Shown here: positions 46,046 to 56,728 of the stretch, in pieces
Position numbering within the stretch: position 1 is the stretch's first letter
How the letters are laid out: every line of letters begins with the position of its first letter
The notes under the pieces: model-generated
Database searches by the model: none
Seen by the model: only the letters and a program-made list of their open reading frames with translations
What the model was told of the DNA's origin: nothing
Source: Macquaria australasica
Lineage: Eukaryota > Chordata > Actinopteri > Centrarchiformes > Percichthyidae
Length of the DNA stretch: 64,000 bases
NCBI GenBank assembly: GCA_005408345.1
Contig: SEMN01001267.1
Span: 1 to 64,000, forward strand
Direction of reading: 5' to 3'
Translations under genes and position numbers: made by a program

Positions 46046-49000
46046 GTATGAATAAAGACTGTGACTGCTTGGTTCCGAGGTTTGCTGATTGTACTCATTC
46101 AGCTTGTAGCATCTTATGTAAGGTCAGCAGTAGAGAGACGTGAAAACAGGGTTAGTCAACAACATAACATGCGGCTGGAGATGTCGCGATAAAGATTGGA
46201 TACACAATGCACACACTATACATCAAGTACATTAAAAAGAGGAAAAACCAATACACTATTTGAGATTGTACACAGGGCTGCCAACCTTTCATATTAGTTT
46301 GGAGTGAGATTATTTTGAGTAGGCCTTCTGTGACATTACCCACCGTCATCACTCCTCAACCCCCAGGAATTTTGTTTAAAAAGTATTACTGTATTCTAGT
46401 GAATGTATGGGGTGGGCACAATGAGATTTATGGGCACAATAAAGCGGGGGATGTAAGCTATACCTGTTTGAAGAATAGGACTGGTAGATCTATGGCACTA
46501 TCAACAGATAATGTGTCATTTGCAACTTCAATCACAACATATAAGAAATGTATCAAAGTATGACATATGACACTGTCAATAGTTTTATCAAGATCACTGT
46601 CAATGAATGTGTTCTCCATGTCTAGTACTCTTTATTATGAGGAGTAGATTATGATTATACCTTCTCACTGTAACTCAGAATACATGCCTTTTTTTACTCC
46701 CTTTTTAAAAATAGAAAAATAAAAAAACATTGTCTAGCCACCATTTCATTGTCTTAAGTGTAATGGCTTATATAGGAGCATCATCCTTCTTACCTTTATG
46801 TGTCCATACTTAACTTTTACATTTTAAGATGGTAAAAGATCACTTCATTTCAAACATCAATTAGTCAGTGACACAGAGACCAATTCATCAAACTTTCTGT
46901 TGTTGGCAACGCTGCATTTTTTAAATCTCAAAACTCTACCAGTAACGTTTCCACTCTCACGCCACAGCATTATCAGTTATAAATGAGTCAAACTCAAAAA
47001 GTGTTTCACGTTCAAAGCGTGAGAGTTGGCAGCGCTGATCATTCTACATGATAGTGCTTAGAGTTGGGCAATATGGATACAATTTATATGGTAAATAGAC
47101 AGGTAGATAATATATATCATGATATGGTTTATTGGTTTATTTCCTGTAAACTGACTTTAGTAATAAGTTATAATAAATAATATAATATAAATAACCAGAT
47201 AGGAATGTGTGTTTTTAGGCTAATCCAGTGAATCCAAAACCTGACCACTCCATAATCCTGCAAATCCAGTATTTCCATGAAGAAATGGTGGTCTAATACA
47301 ATTTGTACATCCTAATTTGAGACCCAAACCAAAACTGGAGAAAAATATGAAGAAAAAGAGGTGCTCGCTAGGGACACATAGAAATACTTTCTCACAAATA
47401 CAATATAATCTCACAGCGACCATACTACACTGGTGTATTAGGCATACACAGAATAAGGCACAGTGTTAAGGTGAACTAATCCTTTAAAGATCCAAAGAAA
47501 ATGTCCATCACTTTTTGTATCCTGGAGAATAATCCTGTTAATTCAGCTTTATTTATATAGCGCAAAATCATAACAGAAGTGATCTCAGGGAGTTACCATA
47601 CACTTTGTAATCCAAACAGCTGCAAAGTTCTGCATATAGGCTGCCTAAATGTGTTGCTACATCCCAGCTAAAGGAAATGTTAACTGATTAACTGATTAGG
47701 TAAAACAAGGAAACGGACTGATTAAGATTTCATGTAGACAGCCAATAGAGAGCTTGTATGAACTGGCCAGTTATAAACAGGACCTGCCCATTTTCTAGTT
47801 GCAGCTGCCCTCCAGTACATCAACAAGCTTAATTTCCTCTGACTGGAGCTGTGTGGATTCTAAAGGCAAATATACAGTAGAGCTGTGTAGACCCAGTAAC
47901 CAAACCCATCTTTGACCAAGCGTAAATATAGACATGGGCTTGCAGAGAACATATCAACCAAACAACAGCCAAGATTTCTTTTTTACCGATTTAATGTTAA
48001 TTAACTACAGCTGAGTAACAGTGAAACATGTCATTATATATGGTTAAATCAACAATCGGCAGCTTAAATCGTTCACCTCCTACAGCTCGACAAGACACTG
48101 TTAATTTTGTTTAACACAACATTTTCTCCACAGAGGCCACCTGTGTCACAGAGATGTCAGTCCTGATGGCCTGTTGGAAGCAGAAGAACTTTGTGGACGG
48201 TCTGTGCTCTAATGAGATGAACGCCTTCTACACTTGTGTTGAGAAGGCTCAGGTATGTTCCCATACACAGCGACACAACTGACACCTGAACTGGTTTGTG
48301 CTGTAAGATGACGTGTGTGTGCACTATAAAATAGGATGAATAGACGAATGCACAATTCTACAGGGTCCCTGAAGTGACACGCAAAAACTTTTTTTTTTCT
48401 AATGCACACTGGGAAATAACACTTTCACAGGAAGTATCACTTTATAATGTACACATTTTTCTACACACTAGTGCTTTGTGATATGGATGAAATAATCACA
48501 ATAATCTGGATACTAGATACTTAGATACAGTACTTGAATAAATGCACTTAATTACATTCCACCACTAATGATAAACTAACAAAGAAGGAAGGTACTTATT
48601 TGGGTTATTAATTATTAATCAATGATAAATCAATCACTGTTTGGATTATTATCTGTGAAGAATACATTTTCCGACACCACAAATTTGGTGTAACATTTGT
48701 GTCACTGGGACATTGGTTCCATCTGTGTGGGTGCTTTTAGCAGCTGGACCTATTTCCATACAGGATCTTCAATATAAATAAAGCAGGAAGATAGGGCAAG
48801 GAGACCTCATTTGTAATGTGAAATATATTGAGCGCAGGTGCCTAAATGGCCCAGAACCACAAAATCATTCTATTGAAAAGGCACTCATTGAAAAACTGAG
48901 GTTAAAATAGTTTGAAAGGGACTGCAAAATTTATGAGTCTGTTTTACACTGAAATTCACTGTCGTTTTGTTACCTTGTATTGAGATAATTGGCAATTGAC

Positions 49001-49711
49001 TTCTTTTCTTTCTCAGATGTACCACAAATAAGCTGTCAACCTACAGGAAAGCCTGAGCCTTCTCAGTACTCGTTCCACAAAACTGTTAACAGACCACTAA
49101 TTATGAGCCATGTTTTCCTCTTTTTTTGTCATTTGGTGGCGCTGGACATCAGGTGTCACTGATTGTTACCATGGAAACATGGCTCTTAGTTCTGAGTTAG
49201 CGTGGCTAACCTTTAAGGCTAAAATAAGTCAGTCTTTTCTGAAACTGTCTAACTTGCATTAGACTGATCTAAGAGCAAAATGAAGACTAGCATAAACACT
49301 ACACTACAGACTACTTCAGTCTAAAATCCCATTGTGAAACTGGCCCCAGGTCTCACAGTTGCCATGATCTTGGGAAGTCTCTCCGCAGGGGAAATGACAA
49401 AGTATGTGCTCAGTACAGAGAAAGGTGGACACACCAAGAATGTCTACCTCTCACCTCATCATTCTCATGAGACATTTAAATATCAAGTTTGCTGACCTCA
49501 TACAGAGTTTCAGAGGGGTGAAGCACACTTACCATTCTGGGCTGCCAATGTACAAACATTTCCTAGTTGTACTTAATAAGCACATCTTCCTCTTTCCCAG
49601 GCTGGTAGGAAGAATAAATCTGAACAGACCAGCATCCAGGGAGGTCGTCTGCACCCAAAACAAGCCACAGCCCTGCTGAAGAGATATCCCAACTTGCGCA
49701 CTGAAATCTAG
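45907..49711 (+). CDS. chchd1: CHCHD1 / mitoribosomal protein mS37, 3 coding exons, 122 aa
   Basis: CDS joins 45907-46045, 48134-48252 and 49601-49711 (369 nt including stop), all GT-AG. The product is a small protein of the mitochondrial ribosome small subunit (mS37, MRPS37). Residues 1-46 are a basic segment ending GKPVLKPNRTLALRDAVANR, matching the family's KPVLKPN signature. Residues 47-86 hold the CHCH fold with two CX9C motifs, CVTEMSVLMAC and CSNEMNAFYTC, whose cysteines form two disulfides after import through the MIA40 pathway. The C-terminus (GRLHPKQATALLKRYPN) matches the family's LPNKLNKLLQRFPN-like tail. Length is close to the human protein (118 aa). The ATG context is AGGTGAAATGG. 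No canonical long presequence is needed for MIA40 substrates. Confidence 0.95.
46046..48133 (+). other. chchd1 intron 1
   Basis: 2.1-kb phase-1 intron. At 47535-47610 it carries a LINE 3'-tail fragment in minus orientation (TTCAGCTTTATTTATATAGC, ATCTCAGGGA), related to 60274-60450. Nothing else is recognised. Confidence 0.6.
48134..48252 (+). CDS. chchd1: chchd1 coding exon 2 (CHCH domain)
   Basis: Encodes ATCVTEMSVLMACWKQKNFV, then DGLCSNEMNAFYTCVEKAQ. It contains all four CX9C cysteines. The acceptor is CCACAG and the donor is GTATGT. Confidence 0.95.
48253..49600 (+). other. chchd1 intron 2
   Basis: 1.35-kb phase-0 intron. 49070-49350 resembles a dispersed MITE-type sequence (TCGTTCCACAAAACTGTTAA and CAATCAG-like blocks with TTGTGAAACTGGCCCCAGG at the far side). 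The boundaries are uncertain. Confidence 0.45.
49601..49711 (+). CDS. chchd1: chchd1 coding exon 3 (stop)
   Basis: Encodes AGRKNKSEQTSIQGGRLHPK, then QATALLKRYPNLRTEI and TAG. The acceptor is TTTCCCAG. Confidence 0.94.
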   Translation, partial: AGRKNKSEQTSIQGGRLHPKQATALLKRYPNLRTEI

Positions 49712-49851
49712 GAAACCTTTTACTGCATGAGTTACACGGCCTTGAAATGTGCAGGTTAAAAAGAGGCTTTGGAGTCTTGGAACAGAGTTTCATCATGTTA
49801 AGACTTGTCAACTACTGTATGATTCAACAATGGGATAGCATACATTTGTTA

Positions 49852-49861
49852 AATAAATAAA
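49852..49861 (+). promoter_or_regulatory. chchd1 polyadenylation signals (two overlapping AATAAA)
   Basis: Two AATAAA hexamers in AAATAAATAAA, 141 and 145 nt after the stop codon. A short 3' UTR fits a small housekeeping transcript. Confidence 0.7.
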
Positions 49862-49864
49862 GCA

Positions 49865-51103
49865 AGGAGCAGAACACTGAAAAGAGTGATTTCAACACAA
49901 ACGCACTGCAGTACTCCTTCAATGTAACATCAGATTTCCAAAGGTTATTGATTCATTTCATATTGCTGACTAATATTCTGTAATGATACAGCCTTTGTAT
50001 TCACAACACACTGCGTTTTATGGTTTGAAATATTATGTGACTTTCTCCTCTTGTCCTGAATTGGCTCTGGTCAAAATGATGCCATTTTCTCTCAGTCCAA
50101 TTTAGCAGAGTGGTCTCATTCAGTGCACAGATGTTATTAGTGGATGTAATTGAATTATTCCACTTGGGTTTCATGGCTCCTGGCCCTGAGATTATTGTTA
50201 TCACTGAACACTTAAATGCCTCGTCATTTCTGTGAAAGCTCAGGTTCGTGGTTAACATTAATGATGTTGAAATATAATCAGCCTATCAGACAGATAGGGT
50301 TACATAGATTACCAGTAAGCAAAGCTCAGTGTGGTTGATATGGATATTCTTCAATGGACTAAAACCTTTTTTCTGTCAAATCATTTATCAATTTCTTTCT
50401 TTCTCTGACTATGTCCCAGTTCCTTTCTACGCACTCATTCAAAGCAGGTTTTGAGGCTGTGGTGTGTTCACACTATAAAGTGACAAAATGTAGTATCCTC
50501 AAAAAAGTCAGTATGAGCACTAATAAACTGCAGGTTGTTGAGTGTGCTGTCGATGTACACCATTCTCCCACAATCGTAATTACATATGCAATAGAGGAGC
50601 TGCTAGAGGCTGGAAAAGGCACCTCCAGAAAGATCTTGGAAACAGAAGTATTAAATCTGTGAAAAATATTTTGTTTTCTCTTTGTGAAGTTCAATTTACA
50701 GTGGCATTCAAAAGTCACAGTTTGATTGATGTACCCGTACATGTGTATAATTTCATGTTGTACAAAAAAATAAGCACATTGATTGTTTTGTACATTCACA
50801 GTGAAAACTGTTCTATGACAATTATATAGTACAAACTGAATACAGTAAGTATGTAGTATGGAATCGACACAACTCTTTCTTTCTTTCAGTTTGAATATAT
50901 GGTTAGATGCATTGACACATAATTGTTAATGCATGACATGCATTTAACATTAAGCATTATGTTAACAGCATAAATCTGACTGGGTCTAGCCCTTAATCTG
51001 CCCTCACCATGCTCTTCATTCTGCATTCCAACACTCAATGTATGGACATGTTACTACTACATTACACGTTCCTACCAACTATTTTCGAGTAAAGGTTGAT
51101 AGT
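49865..51103. other. Intergenic, nothing recognisable
   Basis: AT-rich sequence without convincing exon or element ends. Overlapping frames on both strands at 50411-50829 have no known motif. Confidence 0.5.
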
Positions 51104-51111
51104 GTTTTAGA

Positions 51112-51787
51112 CAGTGGTGTATAAGGTACCTGAAAGCCACACTTGAGTAAAGTATCTCATCAGAAAATGACTGGTAGAAGTTAAAGTCACCTGTTGTAAT
51201 ATTACTTGAGTAAAAGTTTTAAAGTATCTGATATTTACTGTACTTAAGAATCAAAAGTAATTTTCTGATATTAAATGTACTTAAGTATTGAAAGTAAAAA
51301 TACAAGTAAATGCGGTTAATAAAAAAGCAAGCAGTCAGCATTTTGTGAATTATGACGTTTATTCTTTTAAGTACACCACCTTAAAAATGGAGCGTACATT
51401 ACACTTGAACCTCACTGTACTTGAACTTGCACTTCACTTGAAATTCACAACTTAAAGAATTTAAAGAACAAAATCCTTTGTTTTTCCTTCCCTCCCATTA
51501 ACGTGATTAACCAGCGATAACTTGCAAGCTTGCTTGCCAAACCTGCTTGCTTGCAGTCTGTGTTCCAACATCATTAGGCTACCAAATTTCTTCCGATTTT
51601 ATTTTGTAGTAGCGATGTAATAAAGATGCTTATGGGAAATGCATCGGAGTAAAAGTAGACATTTTATTTAGAAAATGTAGCGGAGTAAAAGTGAAAGTTG
51701 ACAGAAATATAAAAACTCAAGTAAAGTACTGATACTTCCAAAAAATACTGTAATGAAGTATTATTGCTTCGTTACAGTACACCACTG
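51112..51787. mobile_element. hAT-like MITE, 676 bp
   Basis: The ends are CAGTGGTGTA and TACACCACTG, with subterminal repeats of ACTTGAGTAAA / GAGTAAAAGT on both sides. It is flanked by the perfect 8-bp direct repeat GTTTTAGA (51104-51111, 51788-51795). There is no transposase. CAGTGGTG-type termini with GTAAAAGTA subterminal motifs are a very common fish hAT MITE family. Confidence 0.93.
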
Positions 51788-53317
51788 GTTTTAGATTTTT
51801 GAAAACTTGCTTGCACCAGGTCACAGTCTGTGCAGTGCATCACAATCTGATAATATTTTTGTCAAAGGTATGTTTTGTTGTTTAAAACGTCTGCTACTGT
51901 TATATTGTTTTGCTGATAGGAAGCTCTAACATCTGATACTTGACAGACACTGAGAATTAACACAGACAAGGACACTTCGACATGTAAATAGGAGCAGCTG
52001 GGGATCGAACCACCAACTTTGTGATTAATGGACAATCCACTCTTTTACATATTGGTATTGTAACTTTTACTGAAATAAAAGACCTGAATACTTCTTCCAG
52101 CACTGGCATTGAGACAGTAAACCTCCCTCCAATTTTAATTCTTTCCCACGTTTCCTGGTTTCACCAGGAAAGCATGTTCTCTTGCAGTTAGTTTGTTCCT
52201 GGCAGAAATATTAACATTTTGCTAAGTAAGTGTGGATTTGGTTTCATATTTTGTCTGAGGGACAGGAAGGTTTTTGTGCCATGTTTGCACCCACCATTGT
52301 CAGAATGTATTCTTTTTTTGCAGCTTCACCGTTTATCTGTGCGTCATTATATGGAAACATTTCCCCACCCTGCTTATCACTTCCTCCCAAACATCTAGAC
52401 TCTGGCAATCTCTCACTCACTGTTACATACACATGTCTTCAGGCTTTGTATTCACTGCTTCATACCAAATTTAATGTTTTGATTTCTCATCATTATCTAT
52501 GTAAACAATTGTTTACATTGTTTTACTAACAAAAGTTAGTAAAAGTAAGCAGATGCAAACAGATGATCACCTCTCACAAAACTAGAAGTCTATATCTTCC
52601 CTTGTACCCCCATGAGATGCTCATTACACGCCAGACAACAAAATAGTTGGATGTGATTTGAGAGATAAGTGCTATTTTCAGTCCCTTACCACTAGTGGAA
52701 CAGAAAATGTCATTTTTCCTGAGGTTGGCGCCAGTGGAAAGCCCATGTTGTTGCATATATCAAAGTGTTTATCCAAACCCTAAAACTTTTACTTTTTGTT
52801 CACAATAACATCAAAAAAGATATTGATCAAAAGTTACATATACAGTATGACTGACAGTCCCAACCCCTCCATCCCTCCTCCGCAGCATACTTACACCACA
52901 CTATTGGTGAGATTACTGTATTGTGGGTTTTTGATAACTGTGAAATGTCACTGGCTAACAGGTTTTAAGTTCAAATAATTGTAACCTTGAGGGCAGTGTT
53001 ACCTGAGAACAACAGTTCTAGCTTGTGTATAGTGTGTCTGCTGGTGATGATGTGGAGACTACAGATGGTTGCTCTGTTGGCTGTCGGTTGTACAACACTT
53101 TGTTCAGAGCAAGATATCTCATCAGATACTGGCGAAATGTGTCCCTCCATCAAAATGATTTAAAACCCCAATGAAATCTGAATGTTTCCTTTATATGGCT
53201 ATGTCAAAAAGACGTGAATATGAAAGCCATTGAAATCCCAAAAACGTTGGCTTGATGCTACCATCTACTAATCAGTACCCCCGCGTGAAGAGTAAACTCT
53301 ATACTGTGAGGGTGTAA

Positions 53318-53685
53318 AGGTGTATTCAGACCAAACAAAGCAAATTTTTGCCTCACATTACTTGCATGAATACAGCCGCTGGAGTGTTTTTTGGAGTATG
53401 CAACCCACTAATGTTCGCCCTTAAGACCCAATGGGAGTACTCCTCCTGCTTCGTTTGCAGTAAAGTATAACCGATAGCTGGAATCAAGTAACAGATACAT
53501 ATTCTCAGAACATGCCATGTAGTGTATGGTTTTGCTCCCTTTTCTCCAAGCCCTCTCCTTTTTGGTTCCGTCTCTGTACATTAAAGATGTTGAGTTGTCG
53601 AGTTGAAACATTTCAACTGGCGCAGACACATCTATTGCATTGCCCCTTCTGAAAAATTTGCTTTGTGTTTGACCTGAACACACCT
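53318..53685. mobile_element. PIF/Harbinger-like MITE with MADF-like remnant
   Basis: Inverted ends AGGTGTATTCAGACCAAACA and TGTTTGACCTGAACACACCT, with GCAAATTTTT / AAAATTTGC just inside, are flanked by the 3-bp duplication TAA (53315-53317, 53686-53688), as in PIF/Harbinger. The minus strand contains KKERAWRKGSKTI, which resembles a MADF-type domain found in Harbinger accessory proteins. No nuclease is present. Confidence 0.85.
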
Positions 53686-53939
53686 TAACAGGTCATACTA
53701 CGGACAGTTCCTGGTGCTGAAATGAGATTTAATAAATAAAACCGCTTTGTCTTAATTAAACTATTCTGTGTCTCTTCAATTCAAACACACATCTAATTCC
53801 TCAGTACTGTTTTACCAAAAGAGATTAGCCTCTTACAAACACAAATGACCATTTTCTCAATCAGCTTCTTACTATGACTGATGGGCTACACATGCTACCT
53901 GAATTTGTGTTGTTTTTTTGTGTGTGTTCTTTATGGCAG

Positions 53940-54120
53940 ATAAGCTGTGGTAAGTCTTAGGCAACTAAAACACTTGGTTATGGTTAGGGAAAGGTCGTGG
54001 TTACAGTTAGTAAAAACATGAATGTTAATTGCAGGGCTGTGACGGGATGCAAACTCTGGTCTACAGCATGGGAGTTGACTCACTGCACGCCCATCCATCA
54101 CCCTTTCCACCTCTCTAAAG
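53940..54120 (-). repeat. tRNA-like (SINE-type) repeat copy, inverted relative to 19150-19330
   Basis: The minus strand reads GGTGATGGATGGGCGTGCAG, then AGTCAACTCCCATGC and GACCAGAGTTTGCATCCCG, then CACGACCTTTCCCTAACC. GCAGTGAGT and GTTTGCATCC sit where a tRNA-type A box and B box would be. Confidence 0.5.
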
Positions 54121-54199
54121 GGCAAACTACCTCCTGTACTGGCACTGAACGTTAGTGACATCAGTTTAGTAATCTCAGTTTGGGCTTGAAGTTTACAAA

Positions 54200-56130
54200 T
54201 GTATAACAAAGAGCATGCATTACAAACTGAAGATGTGGAGTTTGAAAGACATGGGTATTTAGGAGGCTAAGAGGGTTTAATGATAGATGCTATGGAGCAA
54301 CTATTGAGTTGCATTATGGGAAGTGTAGGATCCAGTGTTTTGGAGCTTGACTCCCAGGGACTAAAAGTCAGGATATCTCAGCCACTGATGCTTTGATTTT
54401 GACCATTGTTTCCAACAACTGTAGGGAAGTACAATACTAAATCAGCAAAGTACTTTTTTTATATCTAGCTATATAACAGGGGATATACAGTATTGGTCTA
54501 AGCTGGGGAACTGCACGTGTGGTATGTTACCCCACTACTTGTAAGGACAAATATATATACAAATCCTAAGAATACAAAACCATTGGTGTGTTGTCTGTTC
54601 TGTCCAACACTTTCATATTGTAGAGTGTAATAAACATTGCAGGGCTGTAGACTTTTACTCCAAATGTTGACCTTTGGAGCTGCACAAGATAACAATCAAT
54701 ACCTAATAATATTACACCTAAATCACATATCTATGAGCCGCAGCTCAGTATTGACATTGCACTAAGATGCATTCTGTGGTTCATAAACTTGTTGTTCGTT
54801 ACAAGTTTATTTGATTTATTTGATACAGATCCTCCAAAATGATCAGTAAACAAGACATAAAGCTACTCAGTGACTGCCTTTGAAAACCATCTCAGGGCTT
54901 GGAGGGGCTTTCTGTTTTTGTTGGGCCCCCTGTTGATGTCTTGTTGGAGTTCAGTCACAAATGCCACAGGGTTGTTCAGTGGCATTTGTGAAGATGTTAC
55001 TATCTTTGACATCCATCTGCAGAGTCAAGAGGCATCTGAGGCCTCTGCCCCAAGAGGCACACTGTAGAGTTTTGATGATACGATCAAGATCAAGCTTTGT
55101 AATCATTTGTGTTTGTGAGAGCTTGCCAGGAAAACAATCAGTGCCTTGAAAGTCACCCATTGAAATCCAGCCTAATAGGCTGGGTTTTTTTTGTGGAGAG
55201 AAATCATGGCCTTGCCCTGCTTATCTCAGTCTGATCTTCTGAGTTCTTTGGTCAGTGTTACAGTGACAGGATGTTTACTTCCAGTGCTGTTGTTTTCAGA
55301 GCCTCCATTGTTTCCCAGGTGTCAGATTGTTACTATCAGTAAGTGTAACTTCAGGTTGAACTTGTCCAGACAAAGTATTAGTATATCAAATTATGACCAC
55401 ACCCTATCTTGATAAGATACCTATCAGGTTGTTAATGGCCAGCATGTCCTTTAGCAGCAGTGAGAAATAACTGGTATTCTTAAGTAATTTAAGGTACTGC
55501 ATTTTTAAGTACTGGTTCTTTATTTATTCTTTACTCTCAAAACAACTCTATTCAGTTTGTATAATGCAATGCAGTTCAACAGCACTACAAACTACATCCT
55601 CCAAAATGTATAGTTGAATCAATGCCTCTCTCAATGCCTTTCTTGAAGGTAGTATTTATTGCAGGACTGTTGGATTAGAGTGCATTTGTTTTAGCTAGCT
55701 GTACCTAATAAACATTGCTCCAGTCCATCCCCTGTCAGATAAATGAAGAGTTGATTGGCTGCACTCTTTTACAACACAATTTAGAACTTTTGGGCTTAGG
55801 GAGGATTTCAAGTCTTTCCAAGTCAAAAGGCAAGATTTTGTTAACCCCAGTCTAAATTCATGACATTCATTGGGCTTAATTAGTTAGTGCACCATTCAAT
55901 ACGGCTTTCCAGGGTTTCCTGTGTACAGTGAGTGATCAGCAAGTTTTAGTCTTATTGGTTTTCTCAGTCAAAACTTGAACTCCTTTTCCTCTTGCTGTTG
56001 TCAGCTCTGCTGCTCTTCATGTGGTCTTCAAGGACCTCAGGGCTTTTCTCTACTCTGGCGAACCGGCTGCGTCATATTATCTATAACCTATATTAGGCTA
56101 TAATATAGATTATTATCTATATCTATATTA
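54200..56130. other. Intergenic, nothing recognisable
   Basis: No exon or element boundary found. Short open frames near 54870-55412 on both strands lack motifs. Confidence 0.5.
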
Positions 56131-56137
56131 GGCTACC

Positions 56138-56141
<4 letters not shown>

Positions 56142-56209
<68 letters not shown>
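56142..56209. repeat. Compound (CA)n-(TA)n microsatellite
   Basis: About 16 CA units followed, after a short linker, by about 16 TA units. Confidence 0.95.
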
Positions 56210-56213
<4 letters not shown>

Positions 56214-56338
56214 AACGAGATAATCAATGTTCCTCCATTATGACCAGTCAGTGGTTATAATGTTATGGCTGACCTGTGTATGTCTGTCATTGATATGAAG
56301 ACTTTGCCTTCGCACCTTTGATTTAAAAGCGGCGCACT

Positions 56339-56399
56339 GTGTGTGTGTGTCTCTGTGTGTGTGTGTGTGTGTGTGTGAGTAAGTGAGTGAGTGAGAGAG

Positions 56400-56446
<47 letters not shown>
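56339..56446. repeat. Compound (GT)n-(GAGT/GA)n microsatellite upstream of the signal-peptide exon
   Basis: GT units, then GTAAGTGAGTGAGTGA, then a long GA tract. It ends about 210 nt before the ATG at 56657, so it may lie in the promoter or 5' UTR of that gene. Confidence 0.95.
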
Positions 56447-56449
<3 letters not shown>

Positions 56450-56656
56450 AGCGGTATGTCCTTTCCTCGCCAACAGCGAGTCATTTTTAGCTCCGGAGCG
56501 GGTTGGTAGTCTGGAGTTGAGTTCAGAGCGGACCACAGCCGGTGTGTTTTCCCGTCAATTTCTAATCGCTCGGAGAGGAAAGATTAAAAGGAAGCGGGCT
56601 GAGTTGGTGAAGGTGTGTGTGGAAGGTGTGGTGGAGGAGATGGTTCCTTCAGCAGG

Positions 56657-56728
56657 ATGGACCGGAGGAAAGTCGTGCCCGGTTTCGTCCCCTGCTGTCT
56701 GTTACTGGCCCTGTCTGTCTCTGCAGAG
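56657..56728 (+). CDS. Probable first coding exon of a secreted or membrane protein (signal peptide)
   Basis: ATG in good context (AGCAGGATGG) encodes MDRRKVVPGFVPCCLLLALS, then VSAE, a textbook signal peptide: short basic n-region, hydrophobic core, small residues before the end. The donor GTAAGC follows in phase 0. The flanking sequence is CG-richer than its surroundings (about 56460-56730), as expected at a 5' end. No second exon can be recognised in the remaining 7 kb, so the gene probably continues past the window across a long intron. I do not recognise the gene. Confidence 0.6.

Noticed and set aside
51955..52045. tRNA-like GGGGATCGAACCACCAAC sequence
   Set aside because: Looks like a T-arm on the minus strand, but I could not build an acceptor stem or anticodon arm; probably part of a dispersed repeat.
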